A stretch of DNA of 64,000 nucleotides from Pseudomonas viridiflava. GTDB taxonomy: Bacteria; Pseudomonadota; Gammaproteobacteria; Pseudomonadales; Pseudomonadaceae. A model generated the notes under the pieces. It was not told the DNA's origin, searched no databases, and saw nothing but the letters and a program-made list of their open reading frames with translations. The DNA is taken from contig NZ_UPSE01000161.1 in NCBI RefSeq assembly GCF_900573885.1, positions 1-64,000 of the forward strand. Direction: 5' to 3'. Below are positions 18,636 to 28,925 of the stretch, piece by piece (within the stretch, counting starts at the first letter, position 1; the number at the start of each line of letters is the position of its first letter). The translations under genes and the position numbers were made by a program.

Positions 18636-19415
18636 ATGCGGATCATCAGTGTGAACGTGAATGGTATTCAGGCTGCAGTCGAGCGTGGTTTGCTCAGTTG
18701 GCTGCAAGCTCAGAATGCCGACGTCATCTGCCTGCAAGACACCCGTGCCTCCGCCTTTGAACTGGACGACCCGGCCCTCCAACTGGATGGCTATTTCCTC
18801 TATGCCAGCGACGCAGAAGTGCCAGACCAAGGTGGTGTGGCGCTGTATTCGCGGTTGCAACCCAAGGCGGTGATCAGTGGGCTCGGTTTCGAGACAGCTG
18901 ATCGCTACGGGCGCTATCTGCAGGCCGATTTCGACAAAGTAAGTATCGCCACGCTTCTGCTTCCTACCGGGCAGAACGGCGATGAAAACTTGAATCAGAA
19001 ATTCAAGTTTATGGACGATTTCGCCCAGTATCTGGATAAGCAACGGCGTAAGCGTCGCGAGTACATCTACTGTGGTTCGCTGTACGTGGCACACCAGAAA
19101 CTGGACGTGAAAAACTGGCGCGACTGCCAGCAAGAGCCCGGTTTCCTGGCGCCTGAGCGGGCCTGGATGGACGAAATCATCGGCACCATGGGTTACGTCG
19201 ATGCCCTGCGTGAAGTGAATCGCGAAGGCGATCAATTCAGCTGGTGGCCCAACAGCGAGCAAGCCGAACTGCTGAACCTTGGCTATCGCTATGACTACCA
19301 ATTGCTCACCACCGGCCTGCGCCGTTTTGTGCGCGGCGCGCGCTTGCCGCGTCAGCCCCGGTTTTCGCAGCATGCGGCACTGATCGTCGATTACGACTGG
19401 ACGCTAAGCGTCTGA
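18636..19415 (+). CDS. crc: Catabolite repression control protein Crc
   Basis: A 259-residue protein of the exonuclease III/EEP fold. In Pseudomonas, Crc works with Hfq on A-rich target mRNAs to block translation of catabolic genes when better carbon sources are present. The fold is clear (MRIISVNVNGIQAAVERGLL, CLQDTRAS, QHAALIVDYDW), but catalytic positions are changed: the usual QE becomes QD, the GDxN loop reads GSLY, and the terminal SDH-type motif reads SQH. This agrees with Crc being a non-nuclease regulator. A TATCAT box sits at 18603-18608 as a possible -10 element. Confidence 0.95.
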   Translation: MRIISVNVNGIQAAVERGLLSWLQAQNADVICLQDTRASAFELDDPALQLDGYFLYASDAEVPDQGGVALYSRLQPKAVISGLGFETADRYGRYLQADFDKVSIATLLLPTGQNGDENLNQKFKFMDDFAQYLDKQRRKRREYIYCGSLYVAHQKLDVKNWRDCQQEPGFLAPERAWMDEIIGTMGYVDALREVNREGDQFSWWPNSEQAELLNLGYRYDYQLLTTGLRRFVRGARLPRQPRFSQHAALIVDYDWTLSV

Positions 19416-19433
19416 CCCGCACCCGACGGGCAC

Positions 19434-19464
19434 AAAAAAGCCGGCATCACCGCCGGCTTTTTTG
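19434..19464. terminator. Bidirectional terminator between crc and the DUF4870 gene
   Basis: AGCCGGC (19439-19445) pairs with GCCGGCT (19452-19458) around a 6-base loop. A run of A precedes it and a run of seven T follows, so it can stop transcription both ways between the convergent genes. Confidence 0.85.
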
Positions 19465-19478
19465 CGTCTGCATGAAGC

Positions 19479-19847
19479 CTATTTGACCGGGCGCCAGCAG
19501 AACGGATAGCGGTACGCCTTGCCTTCATTGGCCTTGATGCCGGCAATGATGGTCAACACCAGCGCCGCAATGCCCACCACCCAGATCAGGATGATGCCGA
19601 TAAACACGAACATCAGCAGGAAGCAGACCAGCATGGCCAGCGCGACGGTGATCTGGAAGTTGAGCGACTCTTTGCCCTGATCGTCGACGAACGCAGCGGT
19701 TTCACGCTTCAGCTGCCACACGATCAGCGGCCCGAGCAAATTCCCGAACGGGAAAATCATGCCCAGAAATGCCGCAAAGTGACAAAACATTGCCCACTGA
19801 CGCGCTTCCTTGTCAGGGGTAATTACGGGTTCCAAATCCTCGGTCAT
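19479..19847 (-). CDS. DUF4870 domain small membrane protein
   Basis: A 122-residue inner-membrane protein with three to four hydrophobic segments (about 18-45, 68-90 and 90-108). Features of the DUF4870 (Tic20-like) family are CHFAAFLGMIFPFGNLLGPL near the N-terminus and DDQGKESLNFQITV before the last helices. The function is unknown. A gene of this type lies beside crc in P. aeruginosa too (from memory), so it is part of the conserved core. The start ATG has AAGGAGAAG upstream. Confidence 0.85.
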   Translation of the reverse strand: MTEDLEPVITPDKEARQWAMFCHFAAFLGMIFPFGNLLGPLIVWQLKRETAAFVDDQGKESLNFQITVALAMLVCFLLMFVFIGIILIWVVGIAALVLTIIAGIKANEGKAYRYPFCWRPVK

Positions 19848-19885
19848 GCTGCTTCTCCTTGGCCTGCGGGTTGAGTGAGGCGGGC

Positions 19886-20608
19886 TTAGTCGGCCAGCGC
19901 CACACGTTGCATTTCGAACAGATCGGTCATGCCTTTTTGCGCGAGGGCGAGCATGGCGGTCAAATCTTCCGGCTGGAACGGCGCGCCTTCGGCGGTGCCT
20001 TGTACTTCAATGAAGCCGCCCTGGCTGGTCATCACCACGTTCAGGTCGGTTTCAGCAGCAGAATCTTCAAGATAGTCGAGGTCCAGCACCGGCTCGCCTT
20101 GATACATGCCCACCGACACGGCGGCGATCATTTGCTTGAGCGGGTCGCCACCTTTCAGCCCGCCACGCTTTTTGATCACTTTCAACGCGTCGATTACCGC
20201 GACCATCGCGCCGGTAATGGACGCAGTGCGGGTGCCGCCGTCGGCCTGAATTACATCGCAGTCGACGTACAGGGTCACTTCGCCCAGTTTCGACATATCC
20301 AGCGCTGCGCGCAGTGAACGACCAATCAAACGCTGAATTTCCAGGGTACGGCCGCCCTGCTTGCCGCGGCTGGCTTCACGCTGGTTACGGTCGCCGGTGG
20401 CGCGCGGCAACATGCCGTACTCGGCGGTCAGCCAGCCTTGGCCCTGGCCCTTGAGAAAACGCGGCACGCCGTTTTCCACACTCACTGTGCAGATCACTTT
20501 GGTGTCACCAAACTCCACCAACACCGAGCCCTCGGCGTGTTTGGTGTAGTTGCGGGTGATGCGGATCGAGCGCAGCTGGTCAGCGGCACGGCCACTCGGA
20601 CGTTTCAT
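19886..20608 (-). CDS. rph: Ribonuclease PH
   Basis: A 240-residue phosphate-dependent 3'-5' exoribonuclease that trims the 3' ends of tRNA precursors. Signature stretches: [40 protein letters not shown], the catalytic RNase PH segment [15 protein letters not shown] and [19 protein letters not shown]. Full length compared with the family (about 238-240), so it is not the truncated K-12 type. The gene is divergent from yicC; a probable yicC promoter lies between them. Confidence 0.96.
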   Translation of the reverse strand: MKRPSGRAADQLRSIRITRNYTKHAEGSVLVEFGDTKVICTVSVENGVPRFLKGQGQGWLTAEYGMLPRATGDRNQREASRGKQGGRTLEIQRLIGRSLRAALDMSKLGEVTLYVDCDVIQADGGTRTASITGAMVAVIDALKVIKKRGGLKGGDPLKQMIAAVSVGMYQGEPVLDLDYLEDSAAETDLNVVMTSQGGFIEVQGTAEGAPFQPEDLTAMLALAQKGMTDLFEMQRVALAD

Positions 20609-20679
20609 CAGGAATACCTATTCGGGACGGGAAATCTGCCCGGCATTATAGGGGGGCTGCGCGTCAGTCACACGCCAAA

Positions 20680-20709
20680 TTGGGAGCGAACGACGCACTG
20701 CGCTACAAT
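20680..20709 (+). promoter_or_regulatory. Probable sigma70 promoter of yicC-gmk
   Basis: TTGGGA (20680-20685) and TACAAT (20704-20709) are spaced by 18 bases, in the rph-yicC divergent region, about 90 bases before the yicC start. Confidence 0.5.
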
Positions 20710-20798
20710 CCTGCGCCTTTACAGGCCGTGCGAAAACGCCGCGTAACCCGCTGCTTTCCCATCGCCCGCTGATCAGCCCTATTTTGCGAGGTCTCCCC

Positions 20799-22296
<1,498 letters not shown>

Positions 22297-22444
22297 GGAA
22301 TAAAGCTTGCCGTCGGACTGCGTAGGGAAAATCTGCGCTTCCCTAACGGCTGGTTATTTTTTAGACTGCACAGTTCGTTCGCCCATCTGGGCAAAAGTTT
22401 TTTGCACGTCTCTTATTTAAGTACCTGTCGCTACGAGGAATACC

Positions 22445-22708
22445 ATGGCCCGCGTTACCGTTGAAGACTGCCTGGACAACGTTGATAACCGCTTCGAGCT
22501 GGTCATGCTCGCTACCAAGCGCTCCCGCCAACTGGCTACCGGTGGTAAAGAGCCGAAAGTAGCGTGGGAAAACGACAAACCTACCGTAGTAGCCCTGCGC
22601 GAAATCGCTGCCGGTCTGGTTGACTATGACGTGATCGCTGCCGACGAAATCGTCGACGACGAACCGCTCTTCGCCACTTATGAGGAAGAGGCCAACGAGG
22701 CCCTCTAA
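22445..22708 (+). CDS. rpoZ: RNA polymerase omega subunit
   Basis: An 87-residue protein. It starts [20 protein letters not shown], has the conserved [12 protein letters not shown] and ends in an acidic tail. Omega helps fold and retain the beta' subunit and forms part of a ppGpp site on RNA polymerase. It sits directly before spoT, the ppGpp synthase/hydrolase gene, as in most gammaproteobacteria. Confidence 0.97.
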   Translation: MARVTVEDCLDNVDNRFELVMLATKRSRQLATGGKEPKVAWENDKPTVVALREIAAGLVDYDVIAADEIVDDEPLFATYEEEANEAL

Positions 22709-22780
22709 GCCTATGCCAGGTCGATGCTTGTCTAACCAAAGCGACGCGGCGCGAACCTGCGCTTGGCACGGGGCAATCCC

Positions 22781-24889
22781 ATGCCGAGCATAGACGCCCT
22801 CGCCGACAGACTGTCGACCTACCTGGGCGGTGAACAGGTCAACCTTGTTCGCCGCGCCTACTTCTACGCAGAGCAAGCCCACGACGGCCAGCGCCGCCGC
22901 AGCGGTGAAGCCTACGTAACCCACCCGCTCGCGGTGGCCAACATTCTCGCCGACATGCACATGGACCATCAGAGCCTGATGGCTGCGATGCTGCATGACG
23001 TTATCGAAGACACCGGCATTGCCAAAGAAGCGCTCACTGCGCAATTTGGCGAAACCGTCGCCGAACTGGTGGACGGGGTCAGCAAGCTGACCCAGATGAA
23101 CTTCGAAACCAAGGCTGAAGCCCAGGCTGAAAACTTCCAGAAAATGGCGATGGCCATGGCCCGTGACATTCGGGTGATTCTGGTCAAGCTCGCCGACCGC
23201 CTGCACAACATGCGCACCCTGGAAGTGCTGGCCGGCGAAAAGCGCCGCCGCATTGCCAAGGAAACCCTGGAAATCTACGCCCCCATCGCCAACCGGCTGG
23301 GCATGCACAGCATGCGCGTGGAATTCGAAGAACTGGGTTTCAAGGCCATGCACCCGATGCGCTCCGAACGCATTCGTCAGGCAGTGAAACGCGCCCGGGG
23401 CAACCGCAAGGAAATCGTCAACAAGATTGAAGAGTCGCTGACCCACTGCCTCGAACGCGAAGGCATGGAAGGCGAAGTGATGGGCCGCGAAAAACACCTG
23501 TACGGCATCTACCAGAAGATGCGCGGCAAGCGGCGGGCCTTCAACGAAATCATGGACGTGTACGCCTTCCGCATCATTGTCGACAAGGTCGACACCTGCT
23601 ACCGCGTGCTTGGCGCCGTGCACAACCTGTACAAACCGCTGCCCGGCCGCTTCAAAGATTACATAGCAATTCCCAAAGCCAACGGCTACCAGTCGCTGCA
23701 CACGACGCTGTTCGGTATGCACGGCGTGCCGATTGAGATCCAGATTCGTACCCGCGAAATGGAAGAGATGGCCAACAACGGCATCGCCGCCCACTGGCTG
23801 TACAAATCCAACGATGAAGACCAGCCCAAAGGCACCCACGCCCGCGCGCGCCAGTGGGTCAAAGGTGTGCTGGAAATGCAGCAGCGCGCCGGCAACTCCC
23901 TGGAATTTATCGAAAGCGTAAAAATCGACCTGTTCCCGGACGAGGTTTACGTGTTCACGCCCAAAGGGCGAATCATGGAGATGCCCAAGGGCTCGACCGC
24001 CGTCGATTTCGCCTATGCGGTGCACACTGATGTGGGCAATTCCTGCATCGCTTGCCGCATCAACCGCCGGCTGGCGCCATTGTCGGAGCCGCTGCAAAGT
24101 GGCGCGACGGTGGAAATCGTCACCGCGCCAGGCGCGCGTCCGAACCCGGCCTGGCTCAATTTCGTGGTCACCGGCAAGGCCCGCACCCATATTCGCCACG
24201 CGTTGAAACTGCAGCGCCGCTCGGAATCCATCAGCCTCGGCGAACGCCTGCTGAACAAGGTGCTGACCGGCCTCAACAGCCACCTCGACAAAGTGCCCGC
24301 CGAGCAAGTGCAAAGCGTGCTGGCCGAATACCGCCTCGACGTCATTGAAGACCTGCTCGAAGACATCGGCCTGGGCAATCGCATGGCCTATGTGGTGGCG
24401 CGTCGATTGCTGGCCCACGAAAGCGAACAGCTGCCGAGCGCGGAAGGGCCGCTGGCCATTCGCGGCACCGAGGGCTTGGTGCTCAGCTACGCCAAGTGCT
24501 GCACGCCGATTCCAGGCGACCCCATCGTCGGCCACCTGTCCGCCGGCAAAGGCATGGTTGTGCACCTGGAAAGCTGCAAGAACATCAGCGACATCCGCCA
24601 GAACCCGGAAAAGTGCATTCAGCTGTCGTGGGCCAAAGACGTGGTCGGCGAGTTCAACGTCGAACTGCGCATCGAGCTGGAACACCAGCGCGGCCTGATC
24701 GCCCTGCTCGCCAGCAGCGTCAACGCCGCGGACGGCAACATCGAAAAAATCAGCATGGACGAGCGCGACGGCCGCATCAGCGTGGTTCAGCTCGTCGTCA
24801 GCGTGCATGACCGCGTGCACCTGGCCCGCGTCATCAAGAAACTGCGAGCCCTTACCGGCGTGGTGCATATTTCCCGCGTGCGCGCCTGA
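22781..24889 (+). CDS. spoT: Bifunctional (p)ppGpp synthetase/hydrolase SpoT
   Basis: A 702-residue stringent-response enzyme. Domain order: HD hydrolase (about 20-180; HDVIEDTG and KLADRLHNMRTL), RelA/SpoT synthetase (about 235-345; YAFRIIVDKVDTCYR, PKANGYQSLHTT), TGS (about 380-445; VFTPKGRIMEMPKGST), a helical/zinc-finger-like region with YAKCCTPIPGDP, and a C-terminal ACT domain (about 625-702). It degrades and makes ppGpp in response to starvation. The ATG at 22781 is used since Pseudomonas SpoT starts MPxIxALADRLSTYLG. The gene overlaps no other; ridA follows 56 bases later. Confidence 0.97.
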   Translation: MPSIDALADRLSTYLGGEQVNLVRRAYFYAEQAHDGQRRRSGEAYVTHPLAVANILADMHMDHQSLMAAMLHDVIEDTGIAKEALTAQFGETVAELVDGVSKLTQMNFETKAEAQAENFQKMAMAMARDIRVILVKLADRLHNMRTLEVLAGEKRRRIAKETLEIYAPIANRLGMHSMRVEFEELGFKAMHPMRSERIRQAVKRARGNRKEIVNKIEESLTHCLEREGMEGEVMGREKHLYGIYQKMRGKRRAFNEIMDVYAFRIIVDKVDTCYRVLGAVHNLYKPLPGRFKDYIAIPKANGYQSLHTTLFGMHGVPIEIQIRTREMEEMANNGIAAHWLYKSNDEDQPKGTHARARQWVKGVLEMQQRAGNSLEFIESVKIDLFPDEVYVFTPKGRIMEMPKGSTAVDFAYAVHTDVGNSCIACRINRRLAPLSEPLQSGATVEIVTAPGARPNPAWLNFVVTGKARTHIRHALKLQRRSESISLGERLLNKVLTGLNSHLDKVPAEQVQSVLAEYRLDVIEDLLEDIGLGNRMAYVVARRLLAHESEQLPSAEGPLAIRGTEGLVLSYAKCCTPIPGDPIVGHLSAGKGMVVHLESCKNISDIRQNPEKCIQLSWAKDVVGEFNVELRIELEHQRGLIALLASSVNAADGNIEKISMDERDGRISVVQLVVSVHDRVHLARVIKKLRALTGVVHISRVRA

Positions 24890-24945
24890 CCCCTTTCGTA
24901 ACGACGGCCTGCGCTATGCAGGGCTAAACCTCAAGGAGCTTTTTC

Positions 24946-25326
24946 ATGAGCAAGAGCGTCATCACTTCCGAACACGCACCGGCCGCCATCGGCACTTACT
25001 CGCAAGCCATCAAGGCCGGCAACACCGTGTACATGTCCGGGCAAATTCCCCTGGACCCGAAAACCATGGAGCTGGTTGAAGGCTTCGAAGCCCAGACCGT
25101 CCAGGTGTTCGAGAACCTCAAAGCCGTTGCCGAAGCCGCCGGCGGCTCGTTCAAAGACATCGTCAAACTGAACATTTTCCTCACCGACCTTTCGCACTTC
25201 GCCAAGGTGAATGAGGTGATGGGCCGCTATTTCGAACAGCCTTACCCGGCCCGCGCCGCCATTGGCGTAGCCGCCCTGCCGCGTGGCGCCCAGGTAGAAA
25301 TGGACGCCATTCTGGTCATCGAATAA
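24946..25326 (+). CDS. ridA: 2-iminobutanoate/2-iminopropanoate deaminase
   Basis: A 126-residue RidA/YjgF protein. It hydrolyses reactive enamine/imine intermediates released by PLP enzymes, protecting other PLP enzymes from damage by 2-aminoacrylate. Family marks: [31 protein letters not shown] and the C-terminal [19 protein letters not shown], whose arginine (RAAIG) binds the carboxylate of the imine. CAAGGAGC precedes the start. It lies downstream of spoT, which is the common position. Confidence 0.95.
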   Translation: MSKSVITSEHAPAAIGTYSQAIKAGNTVYMSGQIPLDPKTMELVEGFEAQTVQVFENLKAVAEAAGGSFKDIVKLNIFLTDLSHFAKVNEVMGRYFEQPYPARAAIGVAALPRGAQVEMDAILVIE

Positions 25327-25354
25327 CCGGACCTTTCCAAGGAAGGAACCCGCC

Positions 25355-26092
25355 ATGCGCAACGCCCTCGTCCTGCTCTTGTCCGCCGCCTTTCTTGGCG
25401 GTTGCAGCAGCCCTGCGAGCCACGACCCGAACGGCATCTGGATCAACCAGGCTGCCATCGATGCCGCCTCGCAAGGCGGCAATCTGCGGGAGGCGTTGCT
25501 GGCCTACGGGCCGAATCTGGAATGGACCATCGACACCACACGCAAAACCGCCAACGTCAGCAATGGCTTTGAGCTGGACGAAGGTCAGCTGGTGGACCAG
25601 CCCGACGGCCAGTGGCGTGTCGATTTCTACGGCGACTTCCACGAACAGCTGAACGTGGAAAACGACAAGATGGTTCAGGCCGAAAGCAAAACCGGGCCCG
25701 AGCAACGCTTCCAGCGCTCCAACCTCGCCTTGCCGCTCGGCGCTCCGCCCGGCAGCAGTTTTGAACAGGCGCTGTATTCGGCCTACCTCGGCGGCACCTG
25801 GAAAATCACCCGGGGGCCGGGCGTAAAGGGCCTGGTGCTGTTTCACCCCGACGGCAAAGTTGAAGGCCTGCCCGGCGCTGACCGCTACGCCCTCTGCCTG
25901 GCCGGCGACTGCGCGGCCATGAGCGGCGACAGCGACAGCCTGTGGCTGCAGCTCGGCAACCAAGGCAATGTCTGGCTGTTCAAACGCGAAGGCGACCAGT
26001 TGGAAATCTTCCAGGCGGTGAGTCAGGCGCAGCTGGATGAAATGCCTGAATACCTGCCCGGCGTGACCACCTGGGTGCTCGAAAAAGACTAA
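25355..26092 (+). CDS. Putative lipoprotein, unknown function
   Basis: A 245-residue predicted lipoprotein. The signal peptide MRNALVLLLSAAFLGGCSS ends in the lipobox LGGC, so Cys17 would be lipidated. No domain is recognised in the mature part. It contains repeated short acidic/tryptophan stretches (EWTIDTTRKTANVSNGF, LGGTWKITRGPGVKG, LVLFHPDGKVEG) that look like a beta-rich, lipocalin-like or META-like fold; this is a guess. AAGGAAGGAAC lies before the ATG. It is close behind ridA (28 bases) and may share its transcript. A family B repeat follows it. Confidence 0.75.
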   Translation: MRNALVLLLSAAFLGGCSSPASHDPNGIWINQAAIDAASQGGNLREALLAYGPNLEWTIDTTRKTANVSNGFELDEGQLVDQPDGQWRVDFYGDFHEQLNVENDKMVQAESKTGPEQRFQRSNLALPLGAPPGSSFEQALYSAYLGGTWKITRGPGVKGLVLFHPDGKVEGLPGADRYALCLAGDCAAMSGDSDSLWLQLGNQGNVWLFKREGDQLEIFQAVSQAQLDEMPEYLPGVTTWVLEKD

Positions 26093-26097
26093 AAAAC

Positions 26098-26160
26098 GCG
26101 ATGCTGGAGCCCCTCCCACAGATCACGCACACTCTGTAGGAGAGGCTTCAGCCTCGATAC
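26098..26160. repeat. REP-like palindrome, family B (copy 1, diverged)
   Basis: Two inverted arms, GATGCTGGAGCCCCTCCCACAG and CTGTAGGAGAGGCTTCAGCC, form a long imperfect hairpin between the lipoprotein gene and the LysE remnant. The core resembles the other family B copies (GGAGCGGCTTtAGCCGCGA). Confidence 0.6.
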
Positions 26161-26165
26161 GGACA

Positions 26166-26338
26166 CTTCGGATTCAGCACGCTGGCTGCCCGCCCTTGCC
26201 AGCACCCGGGCCACCATCACCCCGCTGCTTGCGCCCCGCCGCTGGCCAGGTCCAACTGCCGTCGCCCGACGAATGCTTGCACGCCCAGCCAGATGAAATA
26301 CGCGCCGCCCGCGGCCTGTAAGCCGATGGGCGTCCATG
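26166..26338 (-). pseudogene. Degenerate fragment of a LysE/RhtB amino-acid exporter
   Basis: One minus-strand frame reads GLQAAGGAYFIWLGVQAFVG, which matches the middle of LysE/RhtB exporters (GGAYLLWLG-type motif). After about 40 codons it meets a TGA (26217-26219), and the same frame continues to ASVLNPK, the family's conserved LNPK motif. It then ends at the family B repeat. The N-terminal third is missing, since the fragment starts right at the stop codon of the adjacent epimerase-like gene. I read it as the relic of an exporter gene broken by deletion and repeat spread; short length keeps this tentative. Confidence 0.55.
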
Positions 26339-26339
26339 C

Positions 26340-27197
26340 TCACTGGCCCGCCAGCACCGCCGCGTACCCTTCACGAAAGGTCGGATAACGCGGCACCCAA
26401 CCCAGCGCCCTGGCGCGGGCGTTGCTGCAGCGTTTGCTGCCGGCGCGGCGCACCGTCGATTCGTCCGCCCATTCGGTAACGCCCATATAGTCCCGCAACC
26501 AGGCCACCACTTCGTGCAGCGGTGCGGGCGCGTCATCAACGCCGATATAAAGGTCGTCCAGTGGTTTGCCAGTGACGTCGGCCTGAAGCAGAAATGCCAG
26601 CAAGCCGGCGCAGTCGTCGGCGTGCAACCGGTTGGCGTACAGCGGCGGCTCGCTGACCACGCGATAGCCCATGCGCACCTGTTTGAGCAGCCATTCACGA
26701 CCCGGCCCGTAAATGCCAGTGAGGCGCACCACGGTGGCGGGAATACCACTGTTGCGCGCGACATCTTCAGCTTCAAGCATGACGCTGCCGGAAAAACGTG
26801 TGGGCTCGGCGGGCGACTGCTCATCGACCCACACGCCGCCGTCCTGGGCATAGACACCGCTGCTGGATACGAAGATCAGGCGCTTGGGCGACTGGCCACG
26901 CTCTTCAAGCCAGCCAAGCGTATTGCGCAGCCCATCGACGTAAGCGCGGCGGTAACCTGCTTCGTCGTGATCGGTAGCGGCAGCGGCGTAAACCAGATAA
27001 TCGAGCGGGCCATGCGGCCACTGAGCCGGACAGTCCGCCGCGTTCAAATCTCCGGCCACCGGGATGATGCCCTCGGGCAATGCGGCAACTGAACGTCGCA
27101 GGCCATACACCTGCCAACCGGCGGCGTGCAATTGCGTACCGAGGCGACTTCCAACGTCGCCGCAACCGGCGATCAACAACGTGGGCATGGCGGACAT
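26340..27197 (-). CDS. NAD(P)-dependent epimerase/dehydratase family protein (extended SDR-like)
   Basis: A 285-residue Rossmann-fold protein. The N-terminal dinucleotide loop is LLIAGCGDVGSRLGTQLHAA, followed by FVSSSGVYAQDGG (the Ser/Tyr catalytic area; the usual YxxxK is not complete, with VYAQD at the spot) and RLTGIYGPGREWLL, typical of atypical extended SDRs of the YeeZ type. The substrate is unknown; family members act on nucleotide sugars or are only NAD(P) binders. The start at 27197 has GAGG 8 bases upstream. It is divergent from exbB. Confidence 0.83.
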   Translation of the reverse strand: MSAMPTLLIAGCGDVGSRLGTQLHAAGWQVYGLRRSVAALPEGIIPVAGDLNAADCPAQWPHGPLDYLVYAAAATDHDEAGYRRAYVDGLRNTLGWLEERGQSPKRLIFVSSSGVYAQDGGVWVDEQSPAEPTRFSGSVMLEAEDVARNSGIPATVVRLTGIYGPGREWLLKQVRMGYRVVSEPPLYANRLHADDCAGLLAFLLQADVTGKPLDDLYIGVDDAPAPLHEVVAWLRDYMGVTEWADESTVRRAGSKRCSNARARALGWVPRYPTFREGYAAVLAGQ

Positions 27198-27262
27198 ACG
27201 GCTACCTCGAGGCGAAAGCGGCATTCTAGGCGGGCCGCGGAAAAGAAGGGAAACCTTCACAG

Positions 27263-27320
27263 CTGCGAAAACGTTACATTATCACTTTAACAAACAAGAA
27301 TAGTTTGCAATACTTAGCGC
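27263..27320 (+). promoter_or_regulatory. AT-rich promoter region of exbB-exbD-tonB with possible Fur site
   Basis: This short AT-rich stretch stands out from the GC-rich surroundings. TTTAAC (27286-27291) and AATACT (27309-27314) are 17 bases apart as a possible promoter. ATTATC/GATAAT (27278-27283) is a half of a Fur box. Iron control is expected for this operon, but a full 19-base Fur box is not visible. Confidence 0.35.
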
Positions 27321-27382
27321 CCTTTTGCGCCAGGGGCCTTTGGGCTCCGGTCACCGCTTTTACCCTTTCAGGTCCGGCCAGC

Positions 27383-28498
27383 ATGAATTTCAACGCCTAC
27401 CGCGCTCCGTCTTCTCGTTTGCAGCCTCGCGCTCTGCTCGCCTTGGGCGCGCTGGTGCTCAGCATGATGCTGCCTGTCAGCAGCTTTGCTGAAGAACCCG
27501 CCGCTGCAGCGCCAGCTGCCACGTCCACCGCCCCGACCGCGCCTGCGACTGCCCCGGCAGCCACCGCTCCGGCGCCAGCCACCGGCGCCGTTCCAGCGCC
27601 CGTTGCCGAGACACCAGCCGCCGCAGCCCTGCGCGAGAAAATCGCCAGCCTCGGTCCGGACGCCACGCCCGAGCAGATCAGCACCGCGACCAAGGAAACC
27701 CTGGAAGCCAACGGCGCCACACCGGAAGAAGTGAACCAGGCGCTCGACACGCTTGCCAAGGCCAACGAGCTGATCGCCGATGACCAACTGGCGTTCGCCC
27801 ACGACCTTTCCCCATGGGGCATGTACCAGAACGCCGACAACGTGGTGAAGGCCGTGATGATTGGCCTGGCGCTGGCCTCGGTCATCACCTGGACCATCTG
27901 GATTGCCAAGGGCTTCGAGCTGATCGGCGCCAAGCGTCGTCTGCGCGGTGAACTGGCGCTGCTGAAACAGAGCCGTTCGCTGAAAGAAGCCGCCGACAAG
28001 GCTGACAAAAAGGGCAGCCTGTCCCATGTGCTGGTTCACGACGCGCTGGAAGAAATGCGCCTGTCGGCCAATACCCGCGAGAAAGAAGGCATCAAAGAGC
28101 GCGTCAGCTTCCGCCTGGAACGTCTGGTTGCCGCCTGCGGTCGCGAAATGAGCCAGGGCACGGGCGTGCTCGCCACCATCGGTTCCACCGCACCCTTCGT
28201 CGGCCTGTTCGGCACCGTGTGGGGCATCATGAACAGCTTTATCGGCATCGCCAAATCGCAGACCACCAACCTCGCCGTGGTCGCACCCGGTATCGCCGAA
28301 GCCTTGCTGGCAACCGCCATGGGCCTGGTTGCCGCCATTCCGGCGGTGGTTATCTACAACGTCTTCGCCCGCTCCATCACCGGCTACAAAGCCCAGGTGG
28401 CAGACGCCTCGGCGCAGGTTCTGTTGTTGGTAAGCCGTGACCTCGACCACCTGCCGGCTGAGCAACGCAGCCAGCCGCACGCGGTAAAAGTGAGCTGA
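27383..28498 (+). CDS. exbB: TonB-system proton channel subunit ExbB
   Basis: A 371-residue inner-membrane protein of the MotA/TolQ/ExbB family. A signal peptide (to about residue 36, SSFAEEP) is followed by a low-complexity Ala/Pro/Thr linker (about 37-85) and a helical periplasmic part. The first membrane helix lies near 155-175 (VKAVMIGLALASVITWTIW). The pore region shows IGSTAPFVGLFGTVWGIMNS and GIAEALLATAMGLVAAIPAV. With ExbD it uses the proton gradient to energise TonB-dependent outer-membrane uptake. The Ala/Pro-rich periplasmic extension is longer than in E. coli ExbB but known in Pseudomonas. exbD starts one base after its stop. Confidence 0.93.
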   Translation: MNFNAYRAPSSRLQPRALLALGALVLSMMLPVSSFAEEPAAAAPAATSTAPTAPATAPAATAPAPATGAVPAPVAETPAAAALREKIASLGPDATPEQISTATKETLEANGATPEEVNQALDTLAKANELIADDQLAFAHDLSPWGMYQNADNVVKAVMIGLALASVITWTIWIAKGFELIGAKRRLRGELALLKQSRSLKEAADKADKKGSLSHVLVHDALEEMRLSANTREKEGIKERVSFRLERLVAACGREMSQGTGVLATIGSTAPFVGLFGTVWGIMNSFIGIAKSQTTNLAVVAPGIAEALLATAMGLVAAIPAVVIYNVFARSITGYKAQVADASAQVLLLVSRDLDHLPAEQRSQPHAVKVS

Positions 28499-28499
28499 C

Positions 28500-28925
28500 A
28501 TGGGCCTGCACCTCAACGACGGCGGCGATGATCTGGTCGAATCGCACGAGATCAACGTAACGCCCTTTATCGACGTGATGCTGGTGCTGCTGATCATCTT
28601 CATGGTCGCCGCACCGCTGGCAACCGTGGACATCAAGGTCGACCTGCCGGCCTCCAGCGCCGAACCGCAGCCGCGCCCCGACAAACCGGTGTACCTGACC
28701 GTCAAAGAGGACAAAAACCTCTACCTCGGCGATCAGCAAGTCACCAAAGACGCACTGGCACAGGCGCTCGACCAGCAGACCAAAGGCAAGAAGGACACCA
28801 CGATTTTCTTCCGCGCCGACAAGGGTGTGGATTACGCCGATCTGATGGACGCCATGAACAGCCTGCGCGCTGCCGGCTACCTCAAAGTGGGCCTGGTCGG
28901 CCTTGAGGCGGTCGGGCAGAAATGA
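28500..28925 (+). CDS. exbD: TonB-system proton channel subunit ExbD
   Basis: A 141-residue protein with one membrane helix. The conserved helix INVTPFIDVMLVLLIIFMVA carries the proton-translocating Asp (FIDVM). The periplasmic domain of about 95 residues follows (VDIKVDLPASSAEPQPRPDK, FFRADKGVDYADLMDAMNSL). It forms the channel with ExbB. The gene is one base after exbB and overlaps tonB by four bases (ATGA), so translation is coupled. Confidence 0.95.
   Translation: MGLHLNDGGDDLVESHEINVTPFIDVMLVLLIIFMVAAPLATVDIKVDLPASSAEPQPRPDKPVYLTVKEDKNLYLGDQQVTKDALAQALDQQTKGKKDTTIFFRADKGVDYADLMDAMNSLRAAGYLKVGLVGLEAVGQK

Noticed and set aside
18636..19415. Active exonuclease III
   Set aside because: Catalytic positions are changed (QD, GSLY, SQH) and the pyrE-linked location fits Crc.
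22361..24868. Open frame of over 800 codons on the minus strand across spoT
   Set aside because: It is the mirror of a high-GC conserved gene. Its translation is His/Val/Gln-rich with no domain, while spoT on plus has complete domains.
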